Below, in pieces: positions 18,494-27,289 of a stretch of DNA of 57,541 nucleotides. The position numbers and the translations under genes were made by a program. Position 1 is the stretch's first letter, and each line of letters starts with the position of its first letter. The stretch covers positions 1 through 57,541 of the forward strand of contig CAZDET010000030.1 of NCBI GenBank assembly GCA_964504335.1, given 5' to 3'. The stretch is from CAZDET01 sp964504335. Lineage in GTDB: Bacteria; Bacteroidota; Bacteroidia; Chitinophagales; Saprospiraceae. The notes under the pieces were generated by a model that had not been told where the DNA came from, made no database searches, and saw only the letters and a list, made by a program, of their open reading frames with translations.

Positions 18494-18520
18494 AATTAGA
18501 CTAATTCTAAAGATTGTCAA
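18494..18520 (-). promoter_or_regulatory. Promoter with palindromic operator ahead of the DUF4856 operon
   Basis: A 13-base palindrome, AATTAG-A-CTAATT (18494-18506), lies 45-57 bases upstream of the DUF4856 start. TTGACA on the minus strand (18515-18520) precedes it. The 6-1-6 (near 7-1-7) symmetry and AT-richness resemble Fur-family boxes, which would fit an iron operon, but the match to a classical Fur box is partial. Confidence 0.4.
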
Positions 18521-18734
18521 GTCGATCCTGGGAGGCTCTGTAAAACCCCTTTGTTAGGTAGTCGGGAGAAAGAGTTAGGTAGTTGGTGTAATATGACAAT
18601 GCGGTGATGCTTAGGGACTTGAAAGGAATAGCAGCCAGTTGAGTTCGCCTATTTTCGGCGCTTCCACGAGTAGGTACGAGTGGTGCGGTTAATGTAAGGA
18701 GGGGGAATCCAACAAGCACGGAGGGAGTGGGGGA

Positions 18735-19142
18735 TCATTCGGAGGGGAGCAATTCCAGACGCCGGGCCAGCTCAGGTGCGTGTTCGCGGATTTCGCGTTC
18801 GAGTTCCTTTATCCGTTGTTCGTTCCGTTGATTGAGAATCCGCAGGAGTTGGAGTTCGCGGTGAATGCCGTCGCTTGAGGAGAGATATTCGGTCTCCTTC
18901 TCGTTTAACAATCCACCTTCCTCGTTCAGGAGGTCAATTTTTCGAAGGTCTTTATTTACCAAGTCGCTGATGTCGGTACGAAAAAATTGGCTAATCTTAG
19001 AAATGACTTCTAATGGTGGAGTAGATTTTCCTTTTTCGTAATCGCTAATGGCAGCACTGGTTTTACTTAATTCACGAGCCAGATCCGCTTGTGTTAGGCC
19101 GCGCTTATTGCGCAAAAATCGAATATTCGAAGCGATGTGCAT
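18735..19142 (-). CDS. XRE-family helix-turn-helix regulator
   Basis: 135 residues. Residues 5-62 are a Cro/C1-type HTH (NIRFLRNKRGLTQADLARELSKTSAAISDYEKGKSTPPLEVI). The C-terminal third (about 95-130) is a charged coiled coil that would serve for dimerisation. The gene stands alone between DUF4856 and a MOSC gene. A long inverted repeat upstream (19219-19289) may be its own operator. Target genes are not evident. Confidence 0.9.
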   Translation of the reverse strand: MHIASNIRFLRNKRGLTQADLARELSKTSAAISDYEKGKSTPPLEVISKISQFFRTDISDLVNKDLRKIDLLNEEGGLLNEKETEYLSSSDGIHRELQLLRILNQRNEQRIKELEREIREHAPELARRLELLPSE

Positions 19143-19218
19143 GCTCTGTTTGGCTGAGGTTAACGATGGTTGAAGGTAGCTTTTGGATAAATTACAAAGG
19201 AGTTTGGATTAATAGCGT

Positions 19219-19289
19219 AATCATTCTCAGAAGAAAATGTTTTACAGACAGTTAGGTAAAGTAAAAATTTAATTCTGAGGAGAATGATT
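19219..19289. promoter_or_regulatory. Inverted repeat upstream of the XRE regulator
   Basis: AATCATTCTCAGAA at 19219-19232 faces TTCTGAGGAGAATGATT at 19273-19289; the arms pair over 14 bases with a three-base bulge. The region lies 77-147 bases upstream of the regulator start and about 80 bases past the end of the MOSC gene. It could be a pair of operator half-sites for autoregulation or the terminator of the MOSC transcript. Confidence 0.45.
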
Positions 19290-19369
19290 TTGAGTGAAAG
19301 GATTTGAAATTAATCGCAATGATGCAATGTATTGATTTCGATATGTGCATTTTTATCTTAAGAATTCAA

Positions 19370-20017
19370 CTACGCATTCAGTCTGGCAAGTTGTTTCTGA
19401 AAAAAGGTGGTCCAGTTGGCCGGTAAACTCGGCGAACCGATGGCTTTTTCAAGTAATGCCCGATCTTTATTTCGGGAAGTACGCGCCCGGAAGACTTCTT
19501 CCACGCTGAGGTGATGCCCGTCGCGTTCGAGATGCTCGATGGGTTGATTAGCTTCCAGGGTACCCTCTTCCATAACCCCGAAATAAAATCCGGACTTTCG
19601 CGCTTCGGTGAAGTTTTTGAGAAAGGAAGGGTCCTGCATCTTGATCCCCAATTTATAGCAAGGCATGCGTGGAGACGTGATGCGCAAAACAGCCGTTCCG
19701 ATGCGGAATACATCGCCGATGTGTACTGCGCGTTCGTCCATGTCGAGTACCGACAAATTTTCACCGAACTTTCCGGGGAAAAACGACAGGTCAGGGCGCT
19801 CTGATTCCCAGAAAGTATAATGCTGAAAGGGGTAGGCATAGACGGCTTTATCGGGGCCTCCGTGGACGCGCAGGTCTGCCTGCCCGTCGCCTTCCAGATT
19901 GAGCGGGCCTAGCCGGACGGGGCCTTCGACTAGTTCTTTGAAGATGCCGGTCGTTATTTCCACTCCATCGTGGACTATGGTTTTTGGAAGAGAAACGTGA
20001 ATGGATTTAAGTTGCAT
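19370..20017 (-). CDS. MOSC-domain protein (YiiM-like)
   Basis: 215 residues. The MOSC fold spans about 20-150, with the conserved segments DLRVHGGPDKAVYAYP, FGENLSV and RMPCYKLGIKM; the Cys in the last motif is the residue proposed to handle sulfur. A C-terminal three-helix '3-alpha' domain follows (about 165-215), the architecture of E. coli YiiM. YiiM-like proteins act with the molybdenum cofactor in detoxifying N-hydroxylated compounds; no other molybdenum gene is nearby. A single gene. Confidence 0.9.
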   Translation of the reverse strand: MQLKSIHVSLPKTIVHDGVEITTGIFKELVEGPVRLGPLNLEGDGQADLRVHGGPDKAVYAYPFQHYTFWESERPDLSFFPGKFGENLSVLDMDERAVHIGDVFRIGTAVLRITSPRMPCYKLGIKMQDPSFLKNFTEARKSGFYFGVMEEGTLEANQPIEHLERDGHHLSVEEVFRARTSRNKDRALLEKAIGSPSLPANWTTFFQKQLARLNA

Positions 20018-20268
20018 GATGGGTTATTCTGAAGCTACAATAATGAGTCGATGTGTTAATGAGTCAATGAGTCGGTCTACTAATAGACGGTTGTTAGTGA
20101 ATGAGCTCATTAAAGCACGTCGAAGACGGCATTAACCACTTGTAATCTGCGATTGAATCAGGATAGCGGGATGGTAATTTACCGATAGGTCTATGGGCCA
20201 ATGTTGTTTATTGGCGTACGCTCAATTTCCTTATTTTCCGGCGAACTTCCATCAATCAACAGGTCGTT

Positions 20269-22200
20269 ATGCGGTTTTTTTCACTTATTTTTTTTCTACT
20301 TGGGATGAGCACCTTTATTCAGGCGCAACTTGAGGTATGCCCTTTATTTGCCAACCACGCCGTGTTGCAACGCGACCAACCGCTTCGGGTGTGGGGAAAG
20401 GCTACGCCAAATACGGAGATTGCTGTAGTATTCAGAGACGGTACCTACACCGGAACCACGGATCCAAATGGAAGGTGGAGCATTCTCCTGCCAGCCCAGG
20501 ATGCTGGTGGGCCACACCGAATGGTGATTCAGGCAGGCTCAGAGCGAATTGACCTTCAGAACGTAATGATTGGCGATGTCTGGTTGTGTTCCGGACAATC
20601 GAATATGGAGTGGACGGTTGCCAATTCGGCCAATGCAGAAGCGGAAATGAAGGCAGCGCGCGATCGTCTCATCCGACATTATAAAGTGCCGCTTTTGCAT
20701 GCCGAGCAGCCGGAGGAGGATCTGGCCGGAGGTAAGTGGGAAGTCGCCAACCCCCTTACCGTCGGTGATTTTACTGCGGTGGGATATTTCTTTGCTCGCC
20801 AGATTCGACGGCACCAGGACATACCTATCGGTTTATTGAACAGCTCCTGGAGCGGGAGCCGCATTGAGCCCTGGATGAATATGGAGGCATTCGGAGGAGT
20901 AGAACTGGATTCCCTGAAGCAATTTGCCAAGAGGCAGGCGGTGGCGAATCAGCAGGCAGCTTTCCGGGCGCTGCAAGAACGCTTCCCTCAATTGTCCAAA
21001 CAACAGCGTGGCAAGTCAGGTCGTCTAGTTCCTTGGGCAGCTCCGGATTTCTCCGACGACGACTGGGAAGAAGTACCAGTTCCCGGTTTTTGGGAAGGAG
21101 CGGGATTTGCCGATTTTGACGGCGTCGCCTGGTACCGAACCAACTTTTTTCTCAATCCCGACCAAGTGGCTGGTGCAAAAGAGTTGGGGTTGGGAAAAAT
21201 CGACGACTCTGATGAGGTTTGGATCAACGGTGTCCGAGTCGGAGGAATGGAGAACGCATGGAACGTAGCCCGCCGCTATCCGATACCCGCCGGCGTGCTG
21301 CATGCCGGCACCAACACCATTGCAGTCCGGGTGGAAGACTACGGTGGCGGTGGCGGAATTGGCGGCGAAGCGGAGGAGGTGTATCTCGATACCAAATCGG
21401 GACGCATCTCCCTGGCCCGGACTTGGAAATTTAAACTCGACGCCCTGCTGGCAGCCACCATGGATTTTGAGCTATCTCCCAGTCAGATCCCGACCTTGCT
21501 GTACAACAAAATGATCTTCCCGCTACAGGATTTTCCAATCAAGGGCGTGCTGTGGTACCAGGGAGAATCCAACGCCAATACGGAAGAGGATGCGCTAGCC
21601 TACCGGCAATCCTTTCAACAACTTATTCGCCAGTGGCGGGACGAATGGAAGCAACCGGAAATGCCGTTTTTATTTGTGCAGCTAGCTAATTTCTTCCCTG
21701 CGGAAGATCAGCCTCAGGAGAGTGCGTGGGCGATTTTGAGGGAATCGCAGGCTGCCGCGCTGGATCTTCCGAATGTCGGGCAAGCAGTGGCCATCGACAT
21801 TGGCGAGGCCGACGACATCCATCCGCGCAACAAGCAGGAGGTGGGCCGGCGCCTTGCCCTCGCCGCCCGAAAAATTGCCTACGGAGAAGAACTGATTTCC
21901 AGCGGACCGATCTACCAAAATCACGAAGTTAAAGATGGTCGGATCATCGTTTCCTTTGAGCACCTCGGCGGTGGGTTGCGAGTGGATAACCCCTACGGAT
22001 ACGTAAACGCCTTTGCTATCGCCGGGGCCGACAAGCAGTTTGTGTGGGCTAAAGCCATCCTGCGCGATAATCAGGTGGTCGTGTGGCACGATGCAATTAA
22101 AGAGCCCCAATACCTGCGATATGCCTGGGCCGGCAATCCGGCCGATGCAAATTTGTACAACGCAGCGGGATTACCGGCCGCCCCGTTTCAGACACATTAA
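20269..22200 (+). CDS. Sialate O-acetylesterase (SASA family), secreted
   Basis: 643 residues with a signal peptide (MRFFSLIFFLLGMSTFIQAQ). The SGNH-hydrolase nucleophile motif is CSGQSNMEW near residue 107. The C-terminal half contains GVLWYQGESN and the catalytic DIHPRN motif near residue 522. A galactose-binding-like insertion (about 255-385, with GVAWYRTNFFL) is usual for the family. It removes acetyl groups from sialic acids or other acetylated sugars in the periplasm. Its stop overlaps the stop of convergent folK by three or four bases. A hairpin, GCCAAT-7-ATTGGC, lies at 20197-20215 in its leader. Confidence 0.94.
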   Translation: MRFFSLIFFLLGMSTFIQAQLEVCPLFANHAVLQRDQPLRVWGKATPNTEIAVVFRDGTYTGTTDPNGRWSILLPAQDAGGPHRMVIQAGSERIDLQNVMIGDVWLCSGQSNMEWTVANSANAEAEMKAARDRLIRHYKVPLLHAEQPEEDLAGGKWEVANPLTVGDFTAVGYFFARQIRRHQDIPIGLLNSSWSGSRIEPWMNMEAFGGVELDSLKQFAKRQAVANQQAAFRALQERFPQLSKQQRGKSGRLVPWAAPDFSDDDWEEVPVPGFWEGAGFADFDGVAWYRTNFFLNPDQVAGAKELGLGKIDDSDEVWINGVRVGGMENAWNVARRYPIPAGVLHAGTNTIAVRVEDYGGGGGIGGEAEEVYLDTKSGRISLARTWKFKLDALLAATMDFELSPSQIPTLLYNKMIFPLQDFPIKGVLWYQGESNANTEEDALAYRQSFQQLIRQWRDEWKQPEMPFLFVQLANFFPAEDQPQESAWAILRESQAAALDLPNVGQAVAIDIGEADDIHPRNKQEVGRRLALAARKIAYGEELISSGPIYQNHEVKDGRIIVSFEHLGGGLRVDNPYGYVNAFAIAGADKQFVWAKAILRDNQVVVWHDAIKEPQYLRYAWAGNPADANLYNAAGLPAAPFQTH

Positions 22201-22697
22201 GCCTGCCAAACCCAGACGTCGGCCTCATCCCTACAGGTAGCCTTCAATTCCTGGATAGATTTGTGTAGGGTGGGGTGGAGGAGGTCCGGGGCAATTTCCG
22301 CCAGCGGTGCCAGCACGAACTGGCGTTGGTGTAGCCAGGGATGGGGGAGTTGGAGAGCGTCCGTTTCGAGCACGAGGTCATCGTAGAAGAGGAGGTCGAT
22401 ATCGATGGTCCGGGGCCCCCAGTTTATCTGTCGTTTTCGGCCCAGCTGCGTTTCGATCCGTTGGGTGGCGGCCAGGCAATCCTGCGGTGATAAGTAAGTG
22501 CGCAGGTACAGGGCCTGATTGAGAAAATCCGGTTGATTGGTGATGCCCCAGGCGGCCGTTTCGAAAATAGAGGAAGCGCGCAGGATCGGGCCGATCTGAG
22601 CCTGAATCGCTTTGCGGGCGTTTATCAGGTAGGCAGCTCGATCATTTATATTCGAGCCGATGTGAAGGTAGAGTTCGTGTGGGAGCTGTTCCGACAT
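22197..22697 (-). CDS. folK: 2-amino-4-hydroxy-6-hydroxymethyldihydropteridine diphosphokinase
   Basis: 166 residues from ATG 22697 (MSEQLPHELYLHIGSNINDR); an ATG at 22712 is an alternative. It transfers pyrophosphate from ATP to 6-hydroxymethyl-dihydropterin in folate synthesis. Diagnostic segments are LHIGSNINDR, NQALYLRTYLSPQDCL, the signature GPRTIDIDLLFYDD and LQLPHPWLHQRQFVLAPL. Length is normal. It is divergent from the deoxynucleoside kinase, with 41 bases between them, and its end overlaps the end of the acetylesterase gene. Confidence 0.96.
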   Translation of the reverse strand: MSEQLPHELYLHIGSNINDRAAYLINARKAIQAQIGPILRASSIFETAAWGITNQPDFLNQALYLRTYLSPQDCLAATQRIETQLGRKRQINWGPRTIDIDLLFYDDLVLETDALQLPHPWLHQRQFVLAPLAEIAPDLLHPTLHKSIQELKATCRDEADVWVWQA

Positions 22698-22738
22698 ATC
22701 AAACCAATACATTGTCGCATCTTTAGGAATAAGCGCAA

Positions 22739-23395
22739 ATGGCAAAAAAGGTTTTTCCCCATTCATTCATTGCGATTGAGGGCAACATTGGAGTTGGTAA
22801 AACTACCCTGGCCCGGCAATTAGCCGCCGACTTTGGGCTGCGGCTGCTCTTGGAAGAATTCTCGGACAATCCTTTTCTGCCGCATTTTTACGAAAATCCC
22901 GATCGCTACGCATTTCCCGTCGAGCTGTTTTTCATGACGGAGCGGCACAAGCAGTTGCAGCAGGAATTGTCTCAAATTCAATTATTTGGGGAACAGGTGG
23001 TGGCGGATTATTACTTTGTGAAGACCCTGTTGTTTGCGCGCAATAATTTAAATCCCGAGGAGTATCGATTATTCCAGCGGTTGTTCAACGTCTTGAAGAT
23101 TCAGTTTCCCCCGCCTGATTTGCTCGTCTATCTGCACCGTTCGGTGCCGCAACTCCAGCGGCAGATAGCCGCTCGCAACCGGGCTTTCGAACAGCGGATT
23201 TCGGATGCGTACCTGAAGAATATCCAGCGAGCCTATTTCGAATTTTTTCGATCAGAGCCCAACCTGCCCATTCTAATGCTCGATGTGGAAAATGTCGATT
23301 TCCTGGCACATCCAGAACAATACGATCGCATGTTGGACGTCATTTGCCGGCCGTATGGCCCCGGGCTTCACCACGTAGAGCTACCCGATGAATAA
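22739..23395 (+). CDS. Deoxynucleoside kinase
   Basis: 218 residues. The Walker A loop GNIGVGKTT occupies residues 15-23; EEFSDNPFLPHFYENPDRYAF and FFMTERHKQLQQ are typical of the deoxyadenosine/deoxyguanosine kinase family, and the lid region follows as RQIAARNRAFEQRI. It phosphorylates deoxynucleosides for nucleotide salvage. Substrate preference cannot be read from sequence alone. A possible -7 box (GCATCTTTAG) lies just upstream. The NDH-2 gene follows after 75 bases. Confidence 0.94.
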   Translation: MAKKVFPHSFIAIEGNIGVGKTTLARQLAADFGLRLLLEEFSDNPFLPHFYENPDRYAFPVELFFMTERHKQLQQELSQIQLFGEQVVADYYFVKTLLFARNNLNPEEYRLFQRLFNVLKIQFPPPDLLVYLHRSVPQLQRQIAARNRAFEQRISDAYLKNIQRAYFEFFRSEPNLPILMLDVENVDFLAHPEQYDRMLDVICRPYGPGLHHVELPDE

Positions 23396-23470
23396 GCGGA
23401 AACAAAGTATTAATTTCCATCTTTGGAAACGGGGAGGGCTCAGGTTTTATCATATTCCAATTATCGCCGA

Positions 23471-24808
23471 ATGAAACAACTAAAGATCAATATCCCCGAA
23501 TCCGACCGGGAGCGCGTGGTCGTTATTGGCGGCGGGTTTGCCGGCCTCAATTTCGCGCGTCGGTTGGCCAGGGGAAACTATCAGGTGGTATTAATTGACC
23601 GGAACAACTACCATCAATTTCAACCGCTGTTCTACCAGGTGGCCATGTCGGGCCTGGAGCCCAGTTCGATTATTTTTCCACTGCGGCGCTTATTCCACCG
23701 CATGCGTAACGTCTACATTCGAGTGACGGAGGTAACGGCAATTGAGCCAGAAAAAAAGCGCTTCATAACGCCGCTCGGGCACTGCAATTACGACCACCTG
23801 GTGATTGCCACCGGGGCGACCACCAATTTTTTCGGCAACCGGCACATCGAGGAGCACGCCATGCCAATGAAGTCGGTCGGTGAAGCGCTCTTCCTGCGCA
23901 ATTCCATTCTGACCGACTACGAAAAGGCGCTTTCGACGATGGATTACGATAGCCGGCAAGGGCTTATCGATATCGTTATCGTCGGTGGAGGCCCTACCGG
24001 CGTCGAACTGGCCGGGGCCCTCGCAGAAATGCGCAAATACGTGCTACCTAAGGACTATCCCGAACTGAATGTAGAGGAAGAAATTGATATCGTGCTGGTT
24101 CAGAGTGGTGGAACGTTGCTCAAGGGGATGAGTGAAAGGGCATCTGCCAAGTCGTTGAAATACCTGCAAAAGATGGGAGTGGAAGTATTGCTCAATACCA
24201 AGGTGGTCGATTTTGACGGTAGTTGTGCGACGACGGATCAAGGGCGGAAAATCCGCTGCCGGAAGCTGATTTGGGCGGCGGGTATTAGAGGGGATACTCC
24301 AATGGGCCTGCCCGAATCCGTGCAGGTACGGGGCAACCGGATTCGGGTAGATCGGTACAATCGGGTCGAGGGGATGGATTGCATTTACGCCATCGGAGAC
24401 ATTGCCTACATGGAGGAACCCAACTTTCCGAAAGGCCATCCACAGGTTGCTCAAACGGCTATTCAGCAAGGAAAGCACCTGGCCAGGAATTTTCTCAAAG
24501 CCACCGGAGCACAATGGGTGCCTTTTTCCTACAAAGACAAGGGAAGTATGGCGACGATTGGGCGCGCAAAGGCAGTTGCGGATTTACCGAAAACGCACTT
24601 CAGTGGAATTACCGCCTGGATTATCTGGTTGATCGTTCACCTTTTTTCGTTGTTAGGCACGAGAAACCGACTGTTTGTCTTTCTGAATTGGGTATGGGGC
24701 TATGTCAATTACGACCAGAGCCTTCGACTAATAATTCGCCCCCACATCAGGCCATCCCCTCGGGCATTGGAACTCAGGGAAACGGGAAAGCCAACGGATG
24801 GAGGATAA
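23471..24808 (+). CDS. Type II NADH:quinone oxidoreductase-like FAD enzyme (NDH-2)
   Basis: 445 residues from ATG 23471 (MKQLKINIPESDRERVVV); upstream in-frame codons lack a plausible initiation context. Two dinucleotide folds are visible, VVVIGGGFAGLNFARRL near residue 16 for FAD and IVIVGGGPTGVELAGALAEM near residue 171 for NADH. AIGDIAY is the second FAD motif. The C-terminal 70 residues hold two hydrophobic stretches (ITAWIIWLIVHLFSLL and LFVFLNWVWGYVNY) that would attach the enzyme to the inner membrane. It passes electrons from NADH to the quinone pool without pumping protons. A possible -7 box (CATCTTTG) lies at 23419-23426. Confidence 0.93.
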   Translation: MKQLKINIPESDRERVVVIGGGFAGLNFARRLARGNYQVVLIDRNNYHQFQPLFYQVAMSGLEPSSIIFPLRRLFHRMRNVYIRVTEVTAIEPEKKRFITPLGHCNYDHLVIATGATTNFFGNRHIEEHAMPMKSVGEALFLRNSILTDYEKALSTMDYDSRQGLIDIVIVGGGPTGVELAGALAEMRKYVLPKDYPELNVEEEIDIVLVQSGGTLLKGMSERASAKSLKYLQKMGVEVLLNTKVVDFDGSCATTDQGRKIRCRKLIWAAGIRGDTPMGLPESVQVRGNRIRVDRYNRVEGMDCIYAIGDIAYMEEPNFPKGHPQVAQTAIQQGKHLARNFLKATGAQWVPFSYKDKGSMATIGRAKAVADLPKTHFSGITAWIIWLIVHLFSLLGTRNRLFVFLNWVWGYVNYDQSLRLIIRPHIRPSPRALELRETGKPTDGG

Positions 24809-24825
24809 GGGTTGGCGGACAGCCG

Positions 24826-25293
24826 TTAGCCACGAGCATTTTCTTCCCGCAGTTTGTCGAGCAAATCACTAAGCTGACGAATTTCGGTATCGTTCAGGGC
24901 ATTGGGAGCATCGAAAAGATGCCCTTCCAGTTCGCTGGAGGCCTCATTGATGACTTTCATACCTTCCTCGGTAATCGTGATATCTACGCGCCGCCGATCG
25001 GTGGGGCATTCCTGCCGGTCGACGTAGCCCTTTTTCTTGAGTTTATCGACGAGGCGGGAGGCATTGGACATTTTGTCGAGCATGCGATCGGTTAACAGCT
25101 TGACCGTCGCGGGTTTGGGATGCATTCCGCGCAGAATGCGCAAAATGTTAAATTGCTGCACGCTAATATCGTAGGGTTTCAACACCGCGGCGGTGCGCTG
25201 ATTAAGCCAGGAGGCCGTAAACAGGATGTTGATGTGCGCTTTGTGAAGGTCGTTATAGAACTGCTTCTGCTTAATGGCGTCTTCGATTTTCAT
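24826..25293 (-). CDS. MarR-family transcriptional regulator
   Basis: 155 residues. The winged helix lies at about 35-105 (ISVQQFNILRILRGMHPKPATVKLL, RLVDKLKKKGYVDRQECPTDRRRVDITIT), with the wing motif D-x-R-R. The flanking helices form the dimer interface. It stands convergent to NDH-2 (17 bases) and divergent from proC (126 bases). Effector and targets are unknown. Confidence 0.94.
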   Translation of the reverse strand: MKIEDAIKQKQFYNDLHKAHINILFTASWLNQRTAAVLKPYDISVQQFNILRILRGMHPKPATVKLLTDRMLDKMSNASRLVDKLKKKGYVDRQECPTDRRRVDITITEEGMKVINEASSELEGHLFDAPNALNDTEIRQLSDLLDKLREENARG

Positions 25294-25419
25294 GTTTTTT
25301 AGTGTACCAACGATTAGTGTGTAGACGACGAATTACGCCCTGTTAATAAGTGGAACCAAAAATATAGTGATTGGGTTGATTGCTCAATTGGGCAACTCAA
25401 GTGATAAACTCGGTTTAGC

Positions 25420-26220
25420 ATGAAGATCTTAATTATTGGGGGAGGAAATATGGGATTGACCTTTGCCCGATCCTTTCTGCGTGCCCATTTGGTAGCGCCC
25501 GACGATTTACTCATTCTGGAGAAAAAGGGCGAGCGGGTGGCTGCGCTGCGGCAGCAACAGGCCGGGCAGGTATTCGATGATCCGGAGGCCTGTTTGCCGA
25601 TGGCTGATTTGGTCATTCTTGCCGTGAAGCCGCAAGACGCGCCGGTTTTGTACGACCGAATCGGCCCACTGGCCGATCCGCAGCAGTTGTTTCTGTCGAT
25701 CATGGCAGGAGTGCGCATGCAGCGCATTCGTGAAGCGCTCGGGGTCACGAAAGTTATTCGGGCAATGCCCAATTTGCCGGCACAAGTAGGCAGAGGGATG
25801 ACGACCTTTACGGCCAGCCCCGAGGTCAGTCGAGTGGAGTTAGTTACGGTTCAGAATTTACTCAATACTACGGGTAAGACCATCTACGTGGAGCGGGAAG
25901 AGGCTATTGATGCCAGTACGGCAATCAGCGGAAGTGGCCCGGCCTACGTCTACTTCTTTATGCAAGCATTAATGGATGCGGCGCTGGCGATGCACTTTAC
26001 GGATTCGGAAGCGGAACTGCTCGTCACTCAAACCTTTGAAGGGGCTGTAGAACTCTTTCAAAAGAGCGATCTATCGTGTTCGGAGTGGATTCAGCGGGTC
26101 AGTTCTCGCGGCGGCACCACCGAAGCGGCGATGGGCAGTTTTGGCCAATCGAACCTGGAGGCCGCCATCCGGGCCGGGGCCCGCGCTGCCTTCGAGCGGG
26201 CAGTGGAGTTGGGGAAGTAG
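25420..26220 (+). CDS. proC: Pyrroline-5-carboxylate reductase
   Basis: 266 residues. The Rossmann start is KILIIGGGNMGLTFARSF; the substrate region contains RAMPNLPAQVGRGMT; the family signature is AISGSGPAYVYFFMQALMDA; the C-terminal helix has RVSSRGGTTEAAMGSF. It makes the last, NADPH-dependent step of proline synthesis in the cytoplasm. Full length. A single gene, divergent from the MarR regulator and convergent with pfkA. Confidence 0.96.
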   Translation: MKILIIGGGNMGLTFARSFLRAHLVAPDDLLILEKKGERVAALRQQQAGQVFDDPEACLPMADLVILAVKPQDAPVLYDRIGPLADPQQLFLSIMAGVRMQRIREALGVTKVIRAMPNLPAQVGRGMTTFTASPEVSRVELVTVQNLLNTTGKTIYVEREEAIDASTAISGSGPAYVYFFMQALMDAALAMHFTDSEAELLVTQTFEGAVELFQKSDLSCSEWIQRVSSRGGTTEAAMGSFGQSNLEAAIRAGARAAFERAVELGK

Positions 26221-26262
26221 CTCAGGGATTGGAACTTAGTTTTTTGCCATTGAAAAGACAAC

Positions 26263-26288
26263 GACATTAAGGGCTAAGTAATAATGTC
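26263..26288 (-). terminator. Putative pfkA terminator
   Basis: GACATTA (26263-26269) pairs with TAATGTC (26282-26288). The stem begins at the pfkA stop codon and is followed on the minus strand by a T-rich stretch (GTTGTCTTTTC). The stem is only 7 bp, so terminator strength is uncertain. Confidence 0.4.
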
Positions 26289-27274
26289 TAAATCGCTAGA
26301 ATCTCTGCCATTCGAACCAGTCGGTCGTTGGGTTTTTTCTCTCTGGTAATGGCCTCCTCGAAGGGAGTGAAGCAAAGTTCGTTGTTGATCAGGCCAACCA
26401 TGACGTTTTCTTTGCCCTGGATACATGCTTCGACGGCGCCGTAGCCCAGGCGGCTGGCGAGCAGGCGGTCGAGGGCAGTCGGAGAACCACCGCGCTGCAG
26501 GTGACCGATTATGGTCACTTTGGGGTCGAAATCGCGAATATCTTCCCGGAGCTTGTCGGCAATGTCGGCAGCGCCGCCCAGCGGGCTTCCTTCTGCGACT
26601 ACGATGAGATTGAATAGCTTGCCCCGCTTCGTACCCTTGCGCAGTACCTCCTTGATGCGATCGAGGCTGAAATCGGCTTCCGGAATGATGACTCCGCCGG
26701 CACCCGAGCCGATGGCGGTACTGAGGGCAATGAATCCGGAATGACGGCCCATCACTTCTACAAAAAACAGCCGATCGTGCGAATCGGCGGTATCCCGAAT
26801 GCGGTCAACTGCCTGGATGGCCGTATTGACCGCGGTATCGAAACCGATGGTGTAATCGGTGCCGTATAAGTCGTTATCGATCGTGCCGGGTACACCGACG
26901 AATGGAATGCCAAATTCGCGCGAAAACACGTGGGCACCGGTGAAGGTCCCGTTTCCACCGATAGCAATGCAGGCTTCAATATCGAAGGCAGTCAGACTTT
27001 CGTAGGCTGCCTTTCTACCTTCGGGGGTCATAAACCCCTGGCTGCGGGCGGTGCGTAGGAAGGTGCCTCCCCGGTGGATAATATTGCCGACATCCCGGGG
27101 CTCCAGCCGTTTCAGATTGCCGTTGATCATCCCTTCGTATCCTCGTTCGATGCCGTAAATATGGAGGCCGTTGAAGGAACCCGTTCGAACAACGGCCCGA
27201 AGCGCAGCATTCATACCCGGAGCATCTCCTCCTGAAGTGAAAACAGCTACGCGCTTGATTGCTTTTCCATCCAT
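26288..27274 (-). CDS. pfkA: ATP-dependent 6-phosphofructokinase
   Basis: 328 residues, the normal size. It phosphorylates fructose 6-phosphate, the committed step of glycolysis. Motifs: TSGGDAPGMNAALRAVVR, GVPGTIDNDLYGTDYTIGFDTA with the catalytic Asp, and MGRHSGFIALSTAIG. The residue after the nucleotide-loop Gly-Gly is Asn (AIGGNGTFTGA) where the E. coli enzyme has Asp103; the following Gly, a marker of ATP use, is kept. It is transcribed after the NagK-like gene with 15 bases between them, so the two probably form an operon. Confidence 0.95.
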   Translation of the reverse strand: MDGKAIKRVAVFTSGGDAPGMNAALRAVVRTGSFNGLHIYGIERGYEGMINGNLKRLEPRDVGNIIHRGGTFLRTARSQGFMTPEGRKAAYESLTAFDIEACIAIGGNGTFTGAHVFSREFGIPFVGVPGTIDNDLYGTDYTIGFDTAVNTAIQAVDRIRDTADSHDRLFFVEVMGRHSGFIALSTAIGSGAGGVIIPEADFSLDRIKEVLRKGTKRGKLFNLIVVAEGSPLGGAADIADKLREDIRDFDPKVTIIGHLQRGGSPTALDRLLASRLGYGAVEACIQGKENVMVGLINNELCFTPFEEAITREKKPNDRLVRMAEILAI

Positions 27275-27289
27275 ACGGAAAGTCGAAAG

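Noticed and set aside
18507..18719. A 70-residue minus-strand open frame between DUF4856 and the XRE regulator.
   Set aside because: No recognisable motif or start context; it lies in the promoter region of the DUF4856 operon.
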